Shown: positions 1-6,544 of the stretch, one piece after another
Layout of the letters: each line of letters opens with the position of its first letter
How positions within the stretch are numbered: position 1 is the first letter of the stretch
Assembly: GCA_946885645.1 (NCBI GenBank)
Contig: CAMPGU010000109.1
Location: 1 to 12,318, forward strand
Length of the DNA: 12,318 bases
From: an uncultured Haloferula sp.
GTDB taxonomy: Bacteria > Verrucomicrobiota > Verrucomicrobiae > Verrucomicrobiales > Akkermansiaceae
Reading direction: 5' to 3'
The notes under the pieces: generated by a model
Told to the model about the DNA's origin: nothing
Database searches by the model: none
The model's input: the letters and a program-made list of their open reading frames with translations, nothing else
Program-made: the position numbers and the translations under genes

Positions 1-132
1 GTCCTGCAGCGTGAACAGGAGATGGTCGGGATTCTGCACCGTGACGGAGCCATGCTCCTGAATGTCGCCGGCGTACACCGGACCCGCCTTATCCCGGTGG
101 ATGTGAAGGATGGCTTCGTCCACATCCTCCGC
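1..132 (-). other. RpoA-like (RNA polymerase alpha N-terminal domain) segment fused in frame to uppS
   Basis: The last 44 codons of the minus-strand frame read EDVDEAILHI, then DKAGPVYAGDIQEHGSV, then NPDHLLFTLQD. This matches the family pattern of the RpoA N-terminal domain, in which a GP-VTA-DI stretch is followed by V-I-NPDH-I-TL about ten residues later; E. coli and B. subtilis RpoA have the same order. It does not match the UppS region expected here. The change falls between about 127 and 145, where codons for T-L-V-L-A could belong to either family, so a short shared sequence may mark the junction. The RpoA assignment rests on remembered family consensus, not on a search. Only about 45 residues are visible; the remainder would lie left of base 1. 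Confidence 0.6.
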
Positions 133-525
133 CAGCACCAGCGTGAGCGAGGTATTGCCCGCGGTCCGCTGCATTGCCTTGTCCAATTTCCGCCTCGTCC
201 GCTCCGGCAGTCGGTCCAGATGGCCGATCGCGGTGAGGCGGACGTTCTGTTTCATCAATTCCTCGGCCTTCTCTTCGAGAAAGCGTTCCAGCAGGGCCAT
301 CAGCGCCGACACTTCCGCGGCGGGCCGGTTCCAATTTTCCGAGGAAAAGGCGTACAGGGTGAGATACTCCACGCCCAGCTCCTTGCACGCTTCCACACAT
401 TCACGGACGGATTCCGCTCCCGCGCGATGGCCTTCCCGCCGGGGCAGGCCGCGCTCTTTCGCCCAGCGCCCGTTGCCATCCATGATGATGGCGATGTGGC
501 GGGGGATGGAGCGTTCTTCGTTCAT
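1..525 (-). CDS. uppS: Undecaprenyl diphosphate synthase (UppS) N-terminal half, in frame with an RpoA-like segment; partial at left edge
   Basis: UppS condenses isopentenyl diphosphates onto farnesyl diphosphate to make the C55 lipid carrier for cell-wall synthesis; it acts on the cytoplasmic face of the membrane. Read from ATG 525 the protein opens with IAIIMDGNGRWA (diphosphate-binding loop with catalytic Asp), then GHRAG, TLYAFSSENWNR and RTAGNTSLTL, all in family order and spacing. The family then expects a YGGR motif, but the frame instead reads VLAEDVDEAILHI and continues as RpoA-like sequence to base 1 without a stop. It follows purA in the same direction. An in-frame ATG at 561 would add 12 residues and leave a 25-bp gap to purA; neither start has a clear Shine-Dalgarno. 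The UppS identity of 145-525 is secure, but as read the enzyme lacks its C-terminal half, including the RTGGE region, so this copy may be non-functional or the sequence chimeric. Confidence 0.8.
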   Translation of the reverse strand, partial: MNEERSIPRHIAIIMDGNGRWAKERGLPRREGHRAGAESVRECVEACKELGVEYLTLYAFSSENWNRPAAEVSALMALLERFLEEKAEELMKQNVRLTAIGHLDRLPERTRRKLDKAMQRTAGNTSLTLVLAEDVDEAILHIHRDKAGPVYAGDIQEHGSVTVQNPDHLLFTLQD

Positions 526-586
526 GAGGGCGACCGCATTGGAATGCGGATGAGCGAGCATCGGGTGAAGGGGGGGAAGAAAAAAT

Positions 587-1855
587 TCAGGCGACCAGCG
601 TCTGGGTCCGGTCCGGGCCCACCCCCACGAATTTCACGGGCGTGTCGCAAAGCTCGCCGAGGCGGCGGAGATAGGCTTGGGCATGGGCAGGAAGATCGGC
701 GTAGGAGCTGCAGCCGCTGGTGTCCTGCTGCCAGCCCGGCAGTTCTTCATACACCGGCACCGCGCGATCCCACGCGTGGCGGTCGGCCGGCGGGAGCTCG
801 TGCAGGATACCATCGATCCGGTAGCCGGTGCAAATGCGCAGGGTCTCGTAATTATCGAGGCCGTCCACATTCGTCACCGCCAGGCCGGTCGCGCCGTTCA
901 CCATGCAGCCGTGGCGCAGCAGCACCGCGTCCAGCCAGCCGCAGCCGCGCGGGCGGCCGGTGGTCGCGCCGAACTCCCGGCCGAGATCGTGCAGGTACTG
1001 CGACAGTCCCTCGTCGGCGCTCGGGAAGGGCCCGGACCCCACGCGCGTGGTGTAGGCCTTGCACACGCCGATGACCTCTTGGATCGCCGTCGGCGGCAAG
1101 CCGGTGCCGGTGCAGGAACCGCCGGAGGTGGTGTTCGAGGAGGTGACGAAGGGGTAGGTGCCGAAATCGATGTCCAGCAGCGTGCCCTGTGCGCCTTCGA
1201 AGAGGATCGTTTTGCCGGCCTTCCACGCGGCGTGGAGCACCGGGATCGTGTTCGCCACGTGCGGGCGCAGGCGGGCGAAGGCAGCCAGCACTTCTTCCGC
1301 CTGCTCCACCGCGTCGAAGGTCGGCAGGCCGAATTTGGCGAGGACCTCGTTCGCCTCCGCGGTGCGATGGGCGACCATGCCCCGGAAATAAGCTTCGTCC
1401 AGCAGGTCGGCGATGCGCAGGCCGCAACGATTGATCTTATCGGCGTAGGCGGGGCCGATGCCCCTCTTGGTGGTGCCGATCTTGCGATCGCCCAAGGCCG
1501 CCTCGCGGGCGGCGTCCAGCTCCTTGTGGAGCGGCAGGACAACATGCGCGCGGTCTGAAATGAGCAGCTTCTCCGGAGTGATGGCCACGCCCTGGCCTTC
1601 GAGACGCTCGATCTCCGCCACCAAGCCGACGGGATCCACCACCACGCCGTTGCCGATCACGTTCAGCTTGCCGTCCCAGAGAATGCCGGAAGGGAGGAGA
1701 TGCAGGACATACTTCGCCCCGCGGGCGATCACGGTGTGGCCGGCATTATTGCCCCCTTGCCCGCGCACGACCACGTCGGCGGTTTCGGTGAGGTAATCGA
1801 CGATCTTGCCTTTTCCTTCGTCTCCCCACTGGAGACCGGTGACGATGGTGTTCAT
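587..1855 (-). CDS. purA: Adenylosuccinate synthetase PurA
   Basis: This cytosolic enzyme joins IMP and aspartate with GTP hydrolysis to give adenylosuccinate, the first committed step from IMP to AMP. From ATG 1855 the protein has 422 residues, a normal family length. The GTP/IMP loop WGDEGKGK with catalytic Asp12 lies at the N-terminus, followed by GNNAGHTV with His40, GTTKRGIGPAY near 127-137, LLDIDFGTYPFVTSSNTT near 226-243, ATTGRPRGCGWLD at 297-309 and the guanine-binding GPDRTQT near the C-terminus. All key motifs are intact. A TTG two codons upstream (1861) is possible, but ATG 1855 matches the usual M-N-T-I-V opening. It follows the DUF5615 gene by about 26 bp and precedes uppS, so all are probably co-transcribed. 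Confidence 0.97.
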   Translation of the reverse strand: MNTIVTGLQWGDEGKGKIVDYLTETADVVVRGQGGNNAGHTVIARGAKYVLHLLPSGILWDGKLNVIGNGVVVDPVGLVAEIERLEGQGVAITPEKLLISDRAHVVLPLHKELDAAREAALGDRKIGTTKRGIGPAYADKINRCGLRIADLLDEAYFRGMVAHRTAEANEVLAKFGLPTFDAVEQAEEVLAAFARLRPHVANTIPVLHAAWKAGKTILFEGAQGTLLDIDFGTYPFVTSSNTTSGGSCTGTGLPPTAIQEVIGVCKAYTTRVGSGPFPSADEGLSQYLHDLGREFGATTGRPRGCGWLDAVLLRHGCMVNGATGLAVTNVDGLDNYETLRICTGYRIDGILHELPPADRHAWDRAVPVYEELPGWQQDTSGCSSYADLPAHAQAYLRRLGELCDTPVKFVGVGPDRTQTLVA

Positions 1856-1881
1856 AAACAAAAACTTCTTCGGGACTCGAG

Positions 1882-2205
1882 TCAGGACGGGATGCGAATG
1901 ATCGCTCCGGGCCTCGCGTGTTTGAGGGCAGCGGTGATAGCCGGAACCAAGGGCTCCAAGTGCTCCATTCGATTGCTCGGGGCTGATAGCACGATGCTGG
2001 CGAAGGGAAGCACCGGGAGATTCTGTTGATAGCTGAGGTTCGAATCAATGGTGATGAATGCCGTGCACTTGCTTGAGAGTTCCCGCAGCAGCGCTCCATT
2101 TTTCAAACCGGCGAGGCCCATCTCCGGTACGGTCCGGATATTGTGCGGCACCAGCAGCTTTTTTAGCTTCCGGGGCAGGCACTCGTCCATCACCACGAGA
2201 TCCAT
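1882..2205 (-). CDS. DUF5615-family PIN-like protein, probable toxin of a TA pair
   Basis: A 107-residue protein resembling DUF5615 PIN-like proteins, the usual partners of DUF433 antitoxins. Visible family features are the opening beta strand with acidic residues (VVMDECLP, Asp7-Glu8), LKKLL, a G-L-x-N-G-ALL segment at 33-40 and FITIDSNLSYQQN at 50-61, whose Asp54 corresponds to the second acidic position of PIN-type nucleases. A C-terminal VLSAPSNRMEHLEPLVP stretch is typical of this subgroup. Its ATG overlaps the stop of the DUF433 gene by one base (TGATG), the translational coupling usual for toxin-antitoxin operons. RNase activity is inferred from the PIN-like fold and is not certain; many members are untested. 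The pair sits between carA and purA, so it is embedded in a housekeeping run. Confidence 0.75.
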   Translation of the reverse strand: MDLVVMDECLPRKLKKLLVPHNIRTVPEMGLAGLKNGALLRELSSKCTAFITIDSNLSYQQNLPVLPFASIVLSAPSNRMEHLEPLVPAITAALKHARPGAIIRIPS

Positions 2206-2408
2206 CAGGCGGCGGCTTCCACGCTGAGTTCCGCCGCCTCGAGGACGGCTTGAGCCTGCTGCTCGCTCACCGTGGGGAAGTCGTCCAAAAATTCCGCCAG
2301 GGTGTCATTGCCGCGGAGGTAATCGAAGAGCGCCTTCACCGGTACGCGGGTTCCACGGAAGACTGGCGTGCCTCCAAGGATCTGCGGGTCGATGACGATC
2401 TCTTTCAC
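2205..2408 (-). CDS. DUF433 domain protein, probable antitoxin
   Basis: A 67-residue protein that is almost entirely one DUF433 domain: the IVIDPQILGGTPVFRGTRVPV block at residues 4-24, an amphipathic helix ALFDYLRGNDTLAEFLDDFP, then a T-V-S-E-Q-Q helix typical of the family's winged-helix-like fold. It begins with GTG at 2408, with no good Shine-Dalgarno, and ends in a low-complexity alanine/glutamate tail. DUF433 proteins are commonly encoded directly before DUF5615 PIN-like proteins, as here, and are proposed antitoxins that bind DNA and neutralise the partner. It lies 36 bp after carA on the same strand. Family membership is clear; the antitoxin role is inferred from the pairing. Confidence 0.82.
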   Translation of the reverse strand: MKEIVIDPQILGGTPVFRGTRVPVKALFDYLRGNDTLAEFLDDFPTVSEQQAQAVLEAAELSVEAAA

Positions 2409-2444
2409 GATAGGACAATAGGCCGTGACGGGCGGGCTGGCGAG

Positions 2445-3584
2445 CTACTTCGTTTGGTCGATCAATGACGCGAATTCCTCGAAAAAGTAGCTCGCGTCGT
2501 GAGGGCCGGGGGCGGCCTCCGGATGGTACTGCACGGAGAAAACCGGCATGTCCTTGTGACGGATGCCCTCCACCGTGTTGTCGTTGAGGTTGAGGTGCGT
2601 CACCTCGACGTTCGAGGGCAGGGAATCTGCATCCACCGCGAAGCCGTGGTTCTGCGAGGTGATGGAGATCCGGCCCGTGCGCAGATCCTTTACCGGCTGG
2701 TTACCGCCCCGGTGGCCGAATTTCAACTTGTAGGTCTTTCCGCCGAAGACATGGCCGAGGATCTGGTTGCCCAGGCAGATCCCGAAAACCGGCTTCTTGC
2801 CGATCAGCTTCTTGATCTCTTCGTGGATGTAGCCGAGCGCTGCCGGATCTCCGGGGCCGTTCGAGAGGAAAATTCCGTCGGGATTCTTCGCCAGCACCGC
2901 CTCGGCGGAAGTGCGGGAATTCACCACGTCCACGTCGAAACCCGCCTGGCGCAAGCGCCGCAGGATGTTCCACTTGATGCCGAAATCGAAGGCCACGATC
3001 CGGTGTCTCACCGGCGGCAGCGTGAGGTAGGTCTCGAGCTGCCCGGAGGAAGCGTTCGGCAGGGCGAAGCGCCGGGAGTCCGACTCCCATTGGTAGCCCT
3101 TTTCCGTGGAAACTTCCTGCACGTAGTCCATTCCCTCCATCGAGGGCGAAGCCTGGGCCTGCGCGATCGCCGCGGTGGTGTCCAGTTCGGTCGTCACGCA
3201 CGCGCGCATCGCGCCCCGCGAGCGGAGGTGCTTCGTCAGCGCGCGGGTGTCCACGTGCTCGATGCCAAGGACGCCGTGCTCGGAAAAATAATCCGGCAAG
3301 GATTGGCGGGAGCGCCAGTTCGAGGCGACCGGCGAGAGTTCGCCGATCACGAAGCCGCGTACATGGGGCGAGGCCGATTCGGCATCCTCCGGATTGATTC
3401 CGTAGTTCCCGATCTGCGGGTAGGTCATCGCCACGATCTGACCGCGGTAGGAGGGATCGGTGACGACCTCCTGGTAGCCGGTCATCGAGGTGTTGAAGCA
3501 GATTTCCCCGGTGGTGGTTCCGGAAGCACCGAAGGCACGGCCTTCGAAAAGGCGGCCGTCTTCAAGGGCAAGGATGGCTTTCAT
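2445..3584 (-). CDS. carA: Carbamoyl-phosphate synthase small (glutaminase) subunit CarA
   Basis: CarA hydrolyses glutamine and channels ammonia to CarB for carbamoyl phosphate, the precursor of pyrimidines and arginine. The protein has 379 residues, normal for the family. The N-terminal CPSase small-chain domain (1 to about 150) carries GEICFNTSMTGYQE and DPSYRGQIVAMTYPQIGNYG. The class I glutamine amidotransferase domain (about 195-375) has SNGPGDP, the nucleophile elbow GICLGNQ with Cys270, SQNHGF, and QYHPEAAPGP supplying His354 and Glu356. All catalytic residues are present. The ATG at 3584 gives the conserved MKAILALEDG opening. The large subunit carB is not in the window, so the two subunits are split, at least in this stretch. 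The gene lies 69 bp after the acyltransferase on the same strand. Confidence 0.97.
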   Translation of the reverse strand: MKAILALEDGRLFEGRAFGASGTTTGEICFNTSMTGYQEVVTDPSYRGQIVAMTYPQIGNYGINPEDAESASPHVRGFVIGELSPVASNWRSRQSLPDYFSEHGVLGIEHVDTRALTKHLRSRGAMRACVTTELDTTAAIAQAQASPSMEGMDYVQEVSTEKGYQWESDSRRFALPNASSGQLETYLTLPPVRHRIVAFDFGIKWNILRRLRQAGFDVDVVNSRTSAEAVLAKNPDGIFLSNGPGDPAALGYIHEEIKKLIGKKPVFGICLGNQILGHVFGGKTYKLKFGHRGGNQPVKDLRTGRISITSQNHGFAVDADSLPSNVEVTHLNLNDNTVEGIRHKDMPVFSVQYHPEAAPGPHDASYFFEEFASLIDQTK

Positions 3585-3653
3585 GGGCGCTGAGCGGCCG
3601 CGGAGGGACGCTACCCGCGCGGCGCGCGGAACGTAGGGGAGGGCCGGGGCGCG

Positions 3654-4565
3654 TCACAAGCGGAATCCGGGCGGGATTTCCGCCACGGCTTCAGAAGCAG
3701 GAACTTCGAGTCCCGGAAGCGGGGAACTCCGCGGGTCCGCCTGCCGCCTCAGCTTGTGGGCCCGGGACAGGTTCCGCTCGAAAATGTCCTCGAGCCGCCT
3801 CGTGAAATCGTGGGCGGATTCCCCCTCGATCGGCACCACCGGCTCGCCCAGCTCGAAACTGAGGCGGATCGGCAGCTCGGGCTTTCTCCACAGCGGCCAG
3901 CCTTTCTCGAGGAAGCGCGTGTTGCTGCGGATGAAGACGGGCCGCACCGGCACTCCGGCTCTTCGGGCGATCAGCGCGCAGCCCCCGCGCAAGGGATTGA
4001 TCCAGCGCGCCTCCCGCCGCGTCCGGGTGCCTTCCGGGAAAAGCAGGAGCTGGCCGCCGTTTTCCAGGGCCGCGGCCGCCGTTTTCACCATTTTTGCCGG
4101 GGAACTGTTCGGGATGTAGCCCGCCAGCCGCGCTCCGCCGCCGAGGAAGGGATTTTTCAAGATCGCCTCCTTCATGATGCAGATCGGCTGCGGCAGCTTG
4201 GAAATCACGAAGACCGCATCCCAGAGGGAGGTGTGGTTCGGTGCGATGATCACCGGCCCCTGCTCGTCCTTCAGGACATCCAGCGAGCCCAGATCCGCAT
4301 GAACCAGATCCGTCGCCCGCAGGTAGCGGACGAAGAGCCGGAAGGCCCGGTGCAACATGCCGCGCCCGAGCCTCTTCGCGACCGCGCAGGGAAGGATCAG
4401 GATCAGCGGGATTGAAACTGCGGTGATCAGCAGCCCGGCGACTCCCCAGTAGGCGAAGGCTCCCAGCATTGCCAGGATGTCCACGGGCAGAGGCCGCCAG
4501 CGCTTCGGCGCGGCAGGAGCAATCGCCGGCGACGCTCGCAGGCTCTGGCTTTCGGCGGGTGGCAT
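3654..4565 (-). CDS. PlsC-type 1-acylglycerol-phosphate acyltransferase family protein
   Basis: A 303-residue member of the lysophosphatidic acid acyltransferase family (LPLAT/PlsC), which moves acyl groups from ACP or CoA to a hydroxyl acceptor at the inner membrane. One or two hydrophobic segments lie at about 28-60. Then come motif I NHTSLWD (110-116, catalytic His-Asp), motif III FPEGTRT (176-182, phosphate binding) and motif IV VPVRPVFI (205-212). The N- and C-terminal tails are proline/alanine-rich and not conserved. It could be the general PlsC of phospholipid synthesis. However, it is divergent from the FabZ-like gene and next to ligase and KS/CLF genes, which resembles acyltransferases that attach aryl polyenes to a lipid anchor. 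The family is certain, the acceptor is not. It could also be the first gene of the run leading into carA. Confidence 0.85.
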   Translation of the reverse strand: MPPAESQSLRASPAIAPAAPKRWRPLPVDILAMLGAFAYWGVAGLLITAVSIPLILILPCAVAKRLGRGMLHRAFRLFVRYLRATDLVHADLGSLDVLKDEQGPVIIAPNHTSLWDAVFVISKLPQPICIMKEAILKNPFLGGGARLAGYIPNSSPAKMVKTAAAALENGGQLLLFPEGTRTRREARWINPLRGGCALIARRAGVPVRPVFIRSNTRFLEKGWPLWRKPELPIRLSFELGEPVVPIEGESAHDFTRRLEDIFERNLSRAHKLRRQADPRSSPLPGLEVPASEAVAEIPPGFRL

Positions 4566-4583
4566 GGGAGGGAAGGCGATCGC

Positions 4584-4613
4584 AGTCTAACCGTCGGCAC
4601 CCCCTCCGGTCGA
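4584..4613 (-). promoter_or_regulatory. Candidate sigma-70-like promoter for the acyltransferase gene
   Basis: On the minus strand TCGACC (4608-4613) and TAGACT (4584-4589) match four of six bases of each consensus box with an 18-bp spacer. The -10 box ends 18 bp before the ATG at 4565, so the leader would be only about 10-12 nt, consistent with no visible Shine-Dalgarno. This is a weak pattern match in the 4566-4683 divergent gap. Confidence 0.25.
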
Positions 4614-4683
4614 TGGAAAATTCCGCGGCGAAATCCCGTATCCGGGCTTGTCACAGGCGCGCCCGGCGGGATGGATGCGCGCG

Positions 4684-5109
4684 ATGACCGATCCCCTCGC
4701 CGCGCTGCCCCACGGGCCCGGATTCCGCTTCGTGGATGCCCTCGATTCCCTCGAACCGGGCAGGTCCGCTACCGGGCGCTACCATGTCCGTGGCGACGAG
4801 GCCTTTCTGGCGGGGCATTTTCCGGGAAACCCGCTGATGCCGGGAGTGATCCTGATCGAGGCCATCGCACAGCTCGGAGGTGTCGTGGCCCAGAGCGACC
4901 CGGAGGTCCCGCCACTGGAAAACCTGCTCCTGACGGGCGTGCGCGGTGCAAAAATCCTCGGTGCGGCGCGCCCCGGGGAAACACTCTCCATCCATGCCAC
5001 GGTGGAAGGCCGCCTCGGCGGCATGATCCAGATTGCGGGCGAGGTGAAGGTCGGGGAGCAGCTTCTAGCCTCGGCGAAAATCATGCTGAGCGGCGATCAG
5101 CGGGAGTGA
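4684..5109 (+). CDS. FabZ-like 3-hydroxyacyl-ACP dehydratase (hotdog fold)
   Basis: This small cytosolic protein should remove water from 3-hydroxyacyl-ACP to give a trans-2-enoyl-ACP. From ATG 4684 it has 141 residues, the usual FabZ size. The signature GHFPGNPLMPGVILIEAIAQ lies at 44-63, giving catalytic His45 and Glu59. The opening LPHGPGFRFVD resembles the FabZ N-terminus, and a hotdog second half (GVRGAKILGAARPGETL) follows. In-frame alternatives are ATG 4675 and TTG 4648; a GGGATGG at 4668-4674 is spaced best for 4684. The gene ends inside the convergent ligase gene (13-bp overlap). It may be the housekeeping FabZ, but its place among acyltransferase, ligase and KS/CLF genes suggests the polyene-type dehydratase role of ApeI/ApeP in aryl-polyene loci. 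Pathway assignment is inference. Confidence 0.85.
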   Translation: MTDPLAALPHGPGFRFVDALDSLEPGRSATGRYHVRGDEAFLAGHFPGNPLMPGVILIEAIAQLGGVVAQSDPEVPPLENLLLTGVRGAKILGAARPGETLSIHATVEGRLGGMIQIAGEVKVGEQLLASAKIMLSGDQRE

Positions 5110-6335
5110 CGCTGTTTCAGCTCCGTGCGGGTCAGGTGCCAGAGTTCGTCACCCCCCTCCGCCAGCCAGTGCCGGGGCAGTTCCCAGCCCGCGAGGGCGG
5201 CCGATGCCGCGTGGCGCAGGTGATCCAGCGGCGCGGCCTTCATTTCGACCAAGGCCGCGATTTCCTCCACCCGTTCGGGGTCCTGGCTCGGCACGCCGAA
5301 GACCCTGGCCCTCTCGATCAGGCCCGTCGCCATCAGGGCGGCTTCGATCTTCGCGGGGCCTATCTTTCGCCCGGCGACATTGATGGATTCCGCGCCGCTG
5401 CTTTCCAAGAATAGCCGGCCCTCCTCGCACCGCCCGAAGTCCTGGGTGAGAAAGGTTCCGTCTCCCAGCAGTTCACCCTCACGGGCCGCCTCATAGCCGA
5501 GCGCCACCGAGGAGCTCTCCACGAGAAAGCGGCCGGACTCGTGCATCCTCACCGCTACTCCTGCCAAGGGCGTGCCGAGGTCCGCGGCCGAGCTTCGGGG
5601 CGTGGCACTTCCATCGTAGGAAATCCCGCCGCACTCGCTGGCACCGTAGAAGTTGTGCAGCTTCAGTCCGCAGCTTTCGAAGACCGCGGTCTCCAGTTCC
5701 AGCGAGAGCGGTGCTCCGGCGGAGACTGCCAAGGCGATCCCCGGGGTTTGCAGGATTCCGGAGCGATGCCATGCCCGCCACAGCGAGGGCACCGCCGGCA
5801 CGGTCATCCGCCCGTGTGCGGCGAGCGCGTCCGCGACCACCCGGGGAAAAGGCACCTCCACGGCATGCACCGGCACCCCGTGCAGCAGCAAGGGCAGCAT
5901 GATGTTTGAAAACCCGTAGGAATGGGTGACGGAGATTGCAGCGAGATTCGGCACCTCGTGACGCAGCTCCATCGCCTCCGCCAGCCGGTCCGCATCCGCA
6001 GCGATCTGATCTTGGGTGAAGAATACCGCCCGCGGCTTGCCCGCGATGCCCGGCGTCAGCTTCAGGTGCGCCGTGCCTCCGGGAAGGACCGGGGGCAATT
6101 CCGGTTCCGGTGCTCCTTTTTCCAGGGGCAGCACCGCCTGACCATCCCGCCACCCTTGGAGCACCCGCAGCGCGATCTCCGCGACTCTGCCCCGCGCCAC
6201 GACCGGCCGGAGTGCCCGCGGCAGATGCTCCAGGCGATGCGCAAGCTCCCGAAAGCTCACAGCTTCGCCTCCCTCGATCACCGCCGTCCGGTCGCGGAAT
6301 CGGCCCACGGTTTCCTGCCAACGGGAAAACAACAT
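5097..6335 (-). CDS. Small ANL-superfamily AMP-dependent acyl/aryl ligase
   Basis: ANL enzymes adenylate a carboxylic acid and pass it to a thiol of CoA or a carrier protein. This protein has 412 residues, shorter than the usual 500-550. Visible motifs are a degenerate P-loop LTPGIAGKPRAV at 93-104 (the normal TSG-TG-PK is altered), HSYGFSN near 138-144, the adenine-binding NFYGASECGG at 228-237, TQDFG at 297-301 with the ribose-binding Asp, AGRKIGPAKIEAAL at 321-334 (hinge/A8) and LTRTELK at 401-407 with Lys407 as the likely A10 lysine. The active site is therefore probably complete despite the weak P-loop. Such short ligases load the aromatic starter in aryl-polyene clusters (ApeH-like); a general acyl-CoA synthetase is the alternative. 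It is divergent from the KS gene across 209 bp and convergent with the dehydratase gene. Confidence 0.82.
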   Translation of the reverse strand: MLFSRWQETVGRFRDRTAVIEGGEAVSFRELAHRLEHLPRALRPVVARGRVAEIALRVLQGWRDGQAVLPLEKGAPEPELPPVLPGGTAHLKLTPGIAGKPRAVFFTQDQIAADADRLAEAMELRHEVPNLAAISVTHSYGFSNIMLPLLLHGVPVHAVEVPFPRVVADALAAHGRMTVPAVPSLWRAWHRSGILQTPGIALAVSAGAPLSLELETAVFESCGLKLHNFYGASECGGISYDGSATPRSSAADLGTPLAGVAVRMHESGRFLVESSSVALGYEAAREGELLGDGTFLTQDFGRCEEGRLFLESSGAESINVAGRKIGPAKIEAALMATGLIERARVFGVPSQDPERVEEIAALVEMKAAPLDHLRHAASAALAGWELPRHWLAEGGDELWHLTRTELKQRHSR

Positions 6336-6544
6336 GTCCGTCCGTCAGTGGGAAAAAACGGGGAATTCCGGATTCGCGGCTCCGCTTGCCGCGGGGAGGA
6401 TCGTGCTCGCCATTCCGGAAGCACGTACGAAACCGGCAATCACGTCAACGGCCTACGCCTCGGTGGCATCAGAGCGCCCATCACCGTTTGACATTCGGAG
6501 CCTACCTGTCCTAGCTCCGGCCTCCCGAATTCCCGTTCCTATCC
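6336..6544. promoter_or_regulatory. Divergent intergenic region between ligase and ketosynthase genes
   Basis: This 209-bp gap holds no gene; no frame carries an acyl-carrier-protein motif. It has a perfect TTGACA on the plus strand (6488-6493) and a TTGACG on the minus strand (6443-6448), one facing each flanking gene. A short palindrome GGAATTCC lies at 6362-6369, and an inverted repeat CGCGGC/GCCGCG (6375-6380 and 6388-6393, 7-nt loop) falls in the ligase leader. It probably contains both promoters and may hold a shared operator. Confidence 0.5.
6488..6517 (+). promoter_or_regulatory. Candidate promoter for the KS-CLF operon
   Basis: A perfect -35 box TTGACA lies at 6488-6493. The best -10 at an 18-bp spacing is TAGCTC (6512-6517), a poor match. 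The distance to the GTG start at 6545 fits a short leader. The -35 is convincing by itself, the -10 is not. Confidence 0.35.

Noticed and set aside
22..1074. Plus-strand frame of 350 codons over uppS and purA
   Set aside because: It is antisense to intact UppS and PurA motifs and becomes an arginine/serine-rich low-complexity translation.
4648..4683. TTG 4648 start for the dehydratase
   Set aside because: The added residues are not FabZ-like and no ribosome-binding site precedes it; ATG 4684 or 4675 is more economical.
6336..6544. Possible acyl carrier protein gene in the gap before the KS gene
   Set aside because: No frame contains a G-x-D-S-L phosphopantetheine site or an acidic protein of about 80 residues, and the space is mostly promoter-like.
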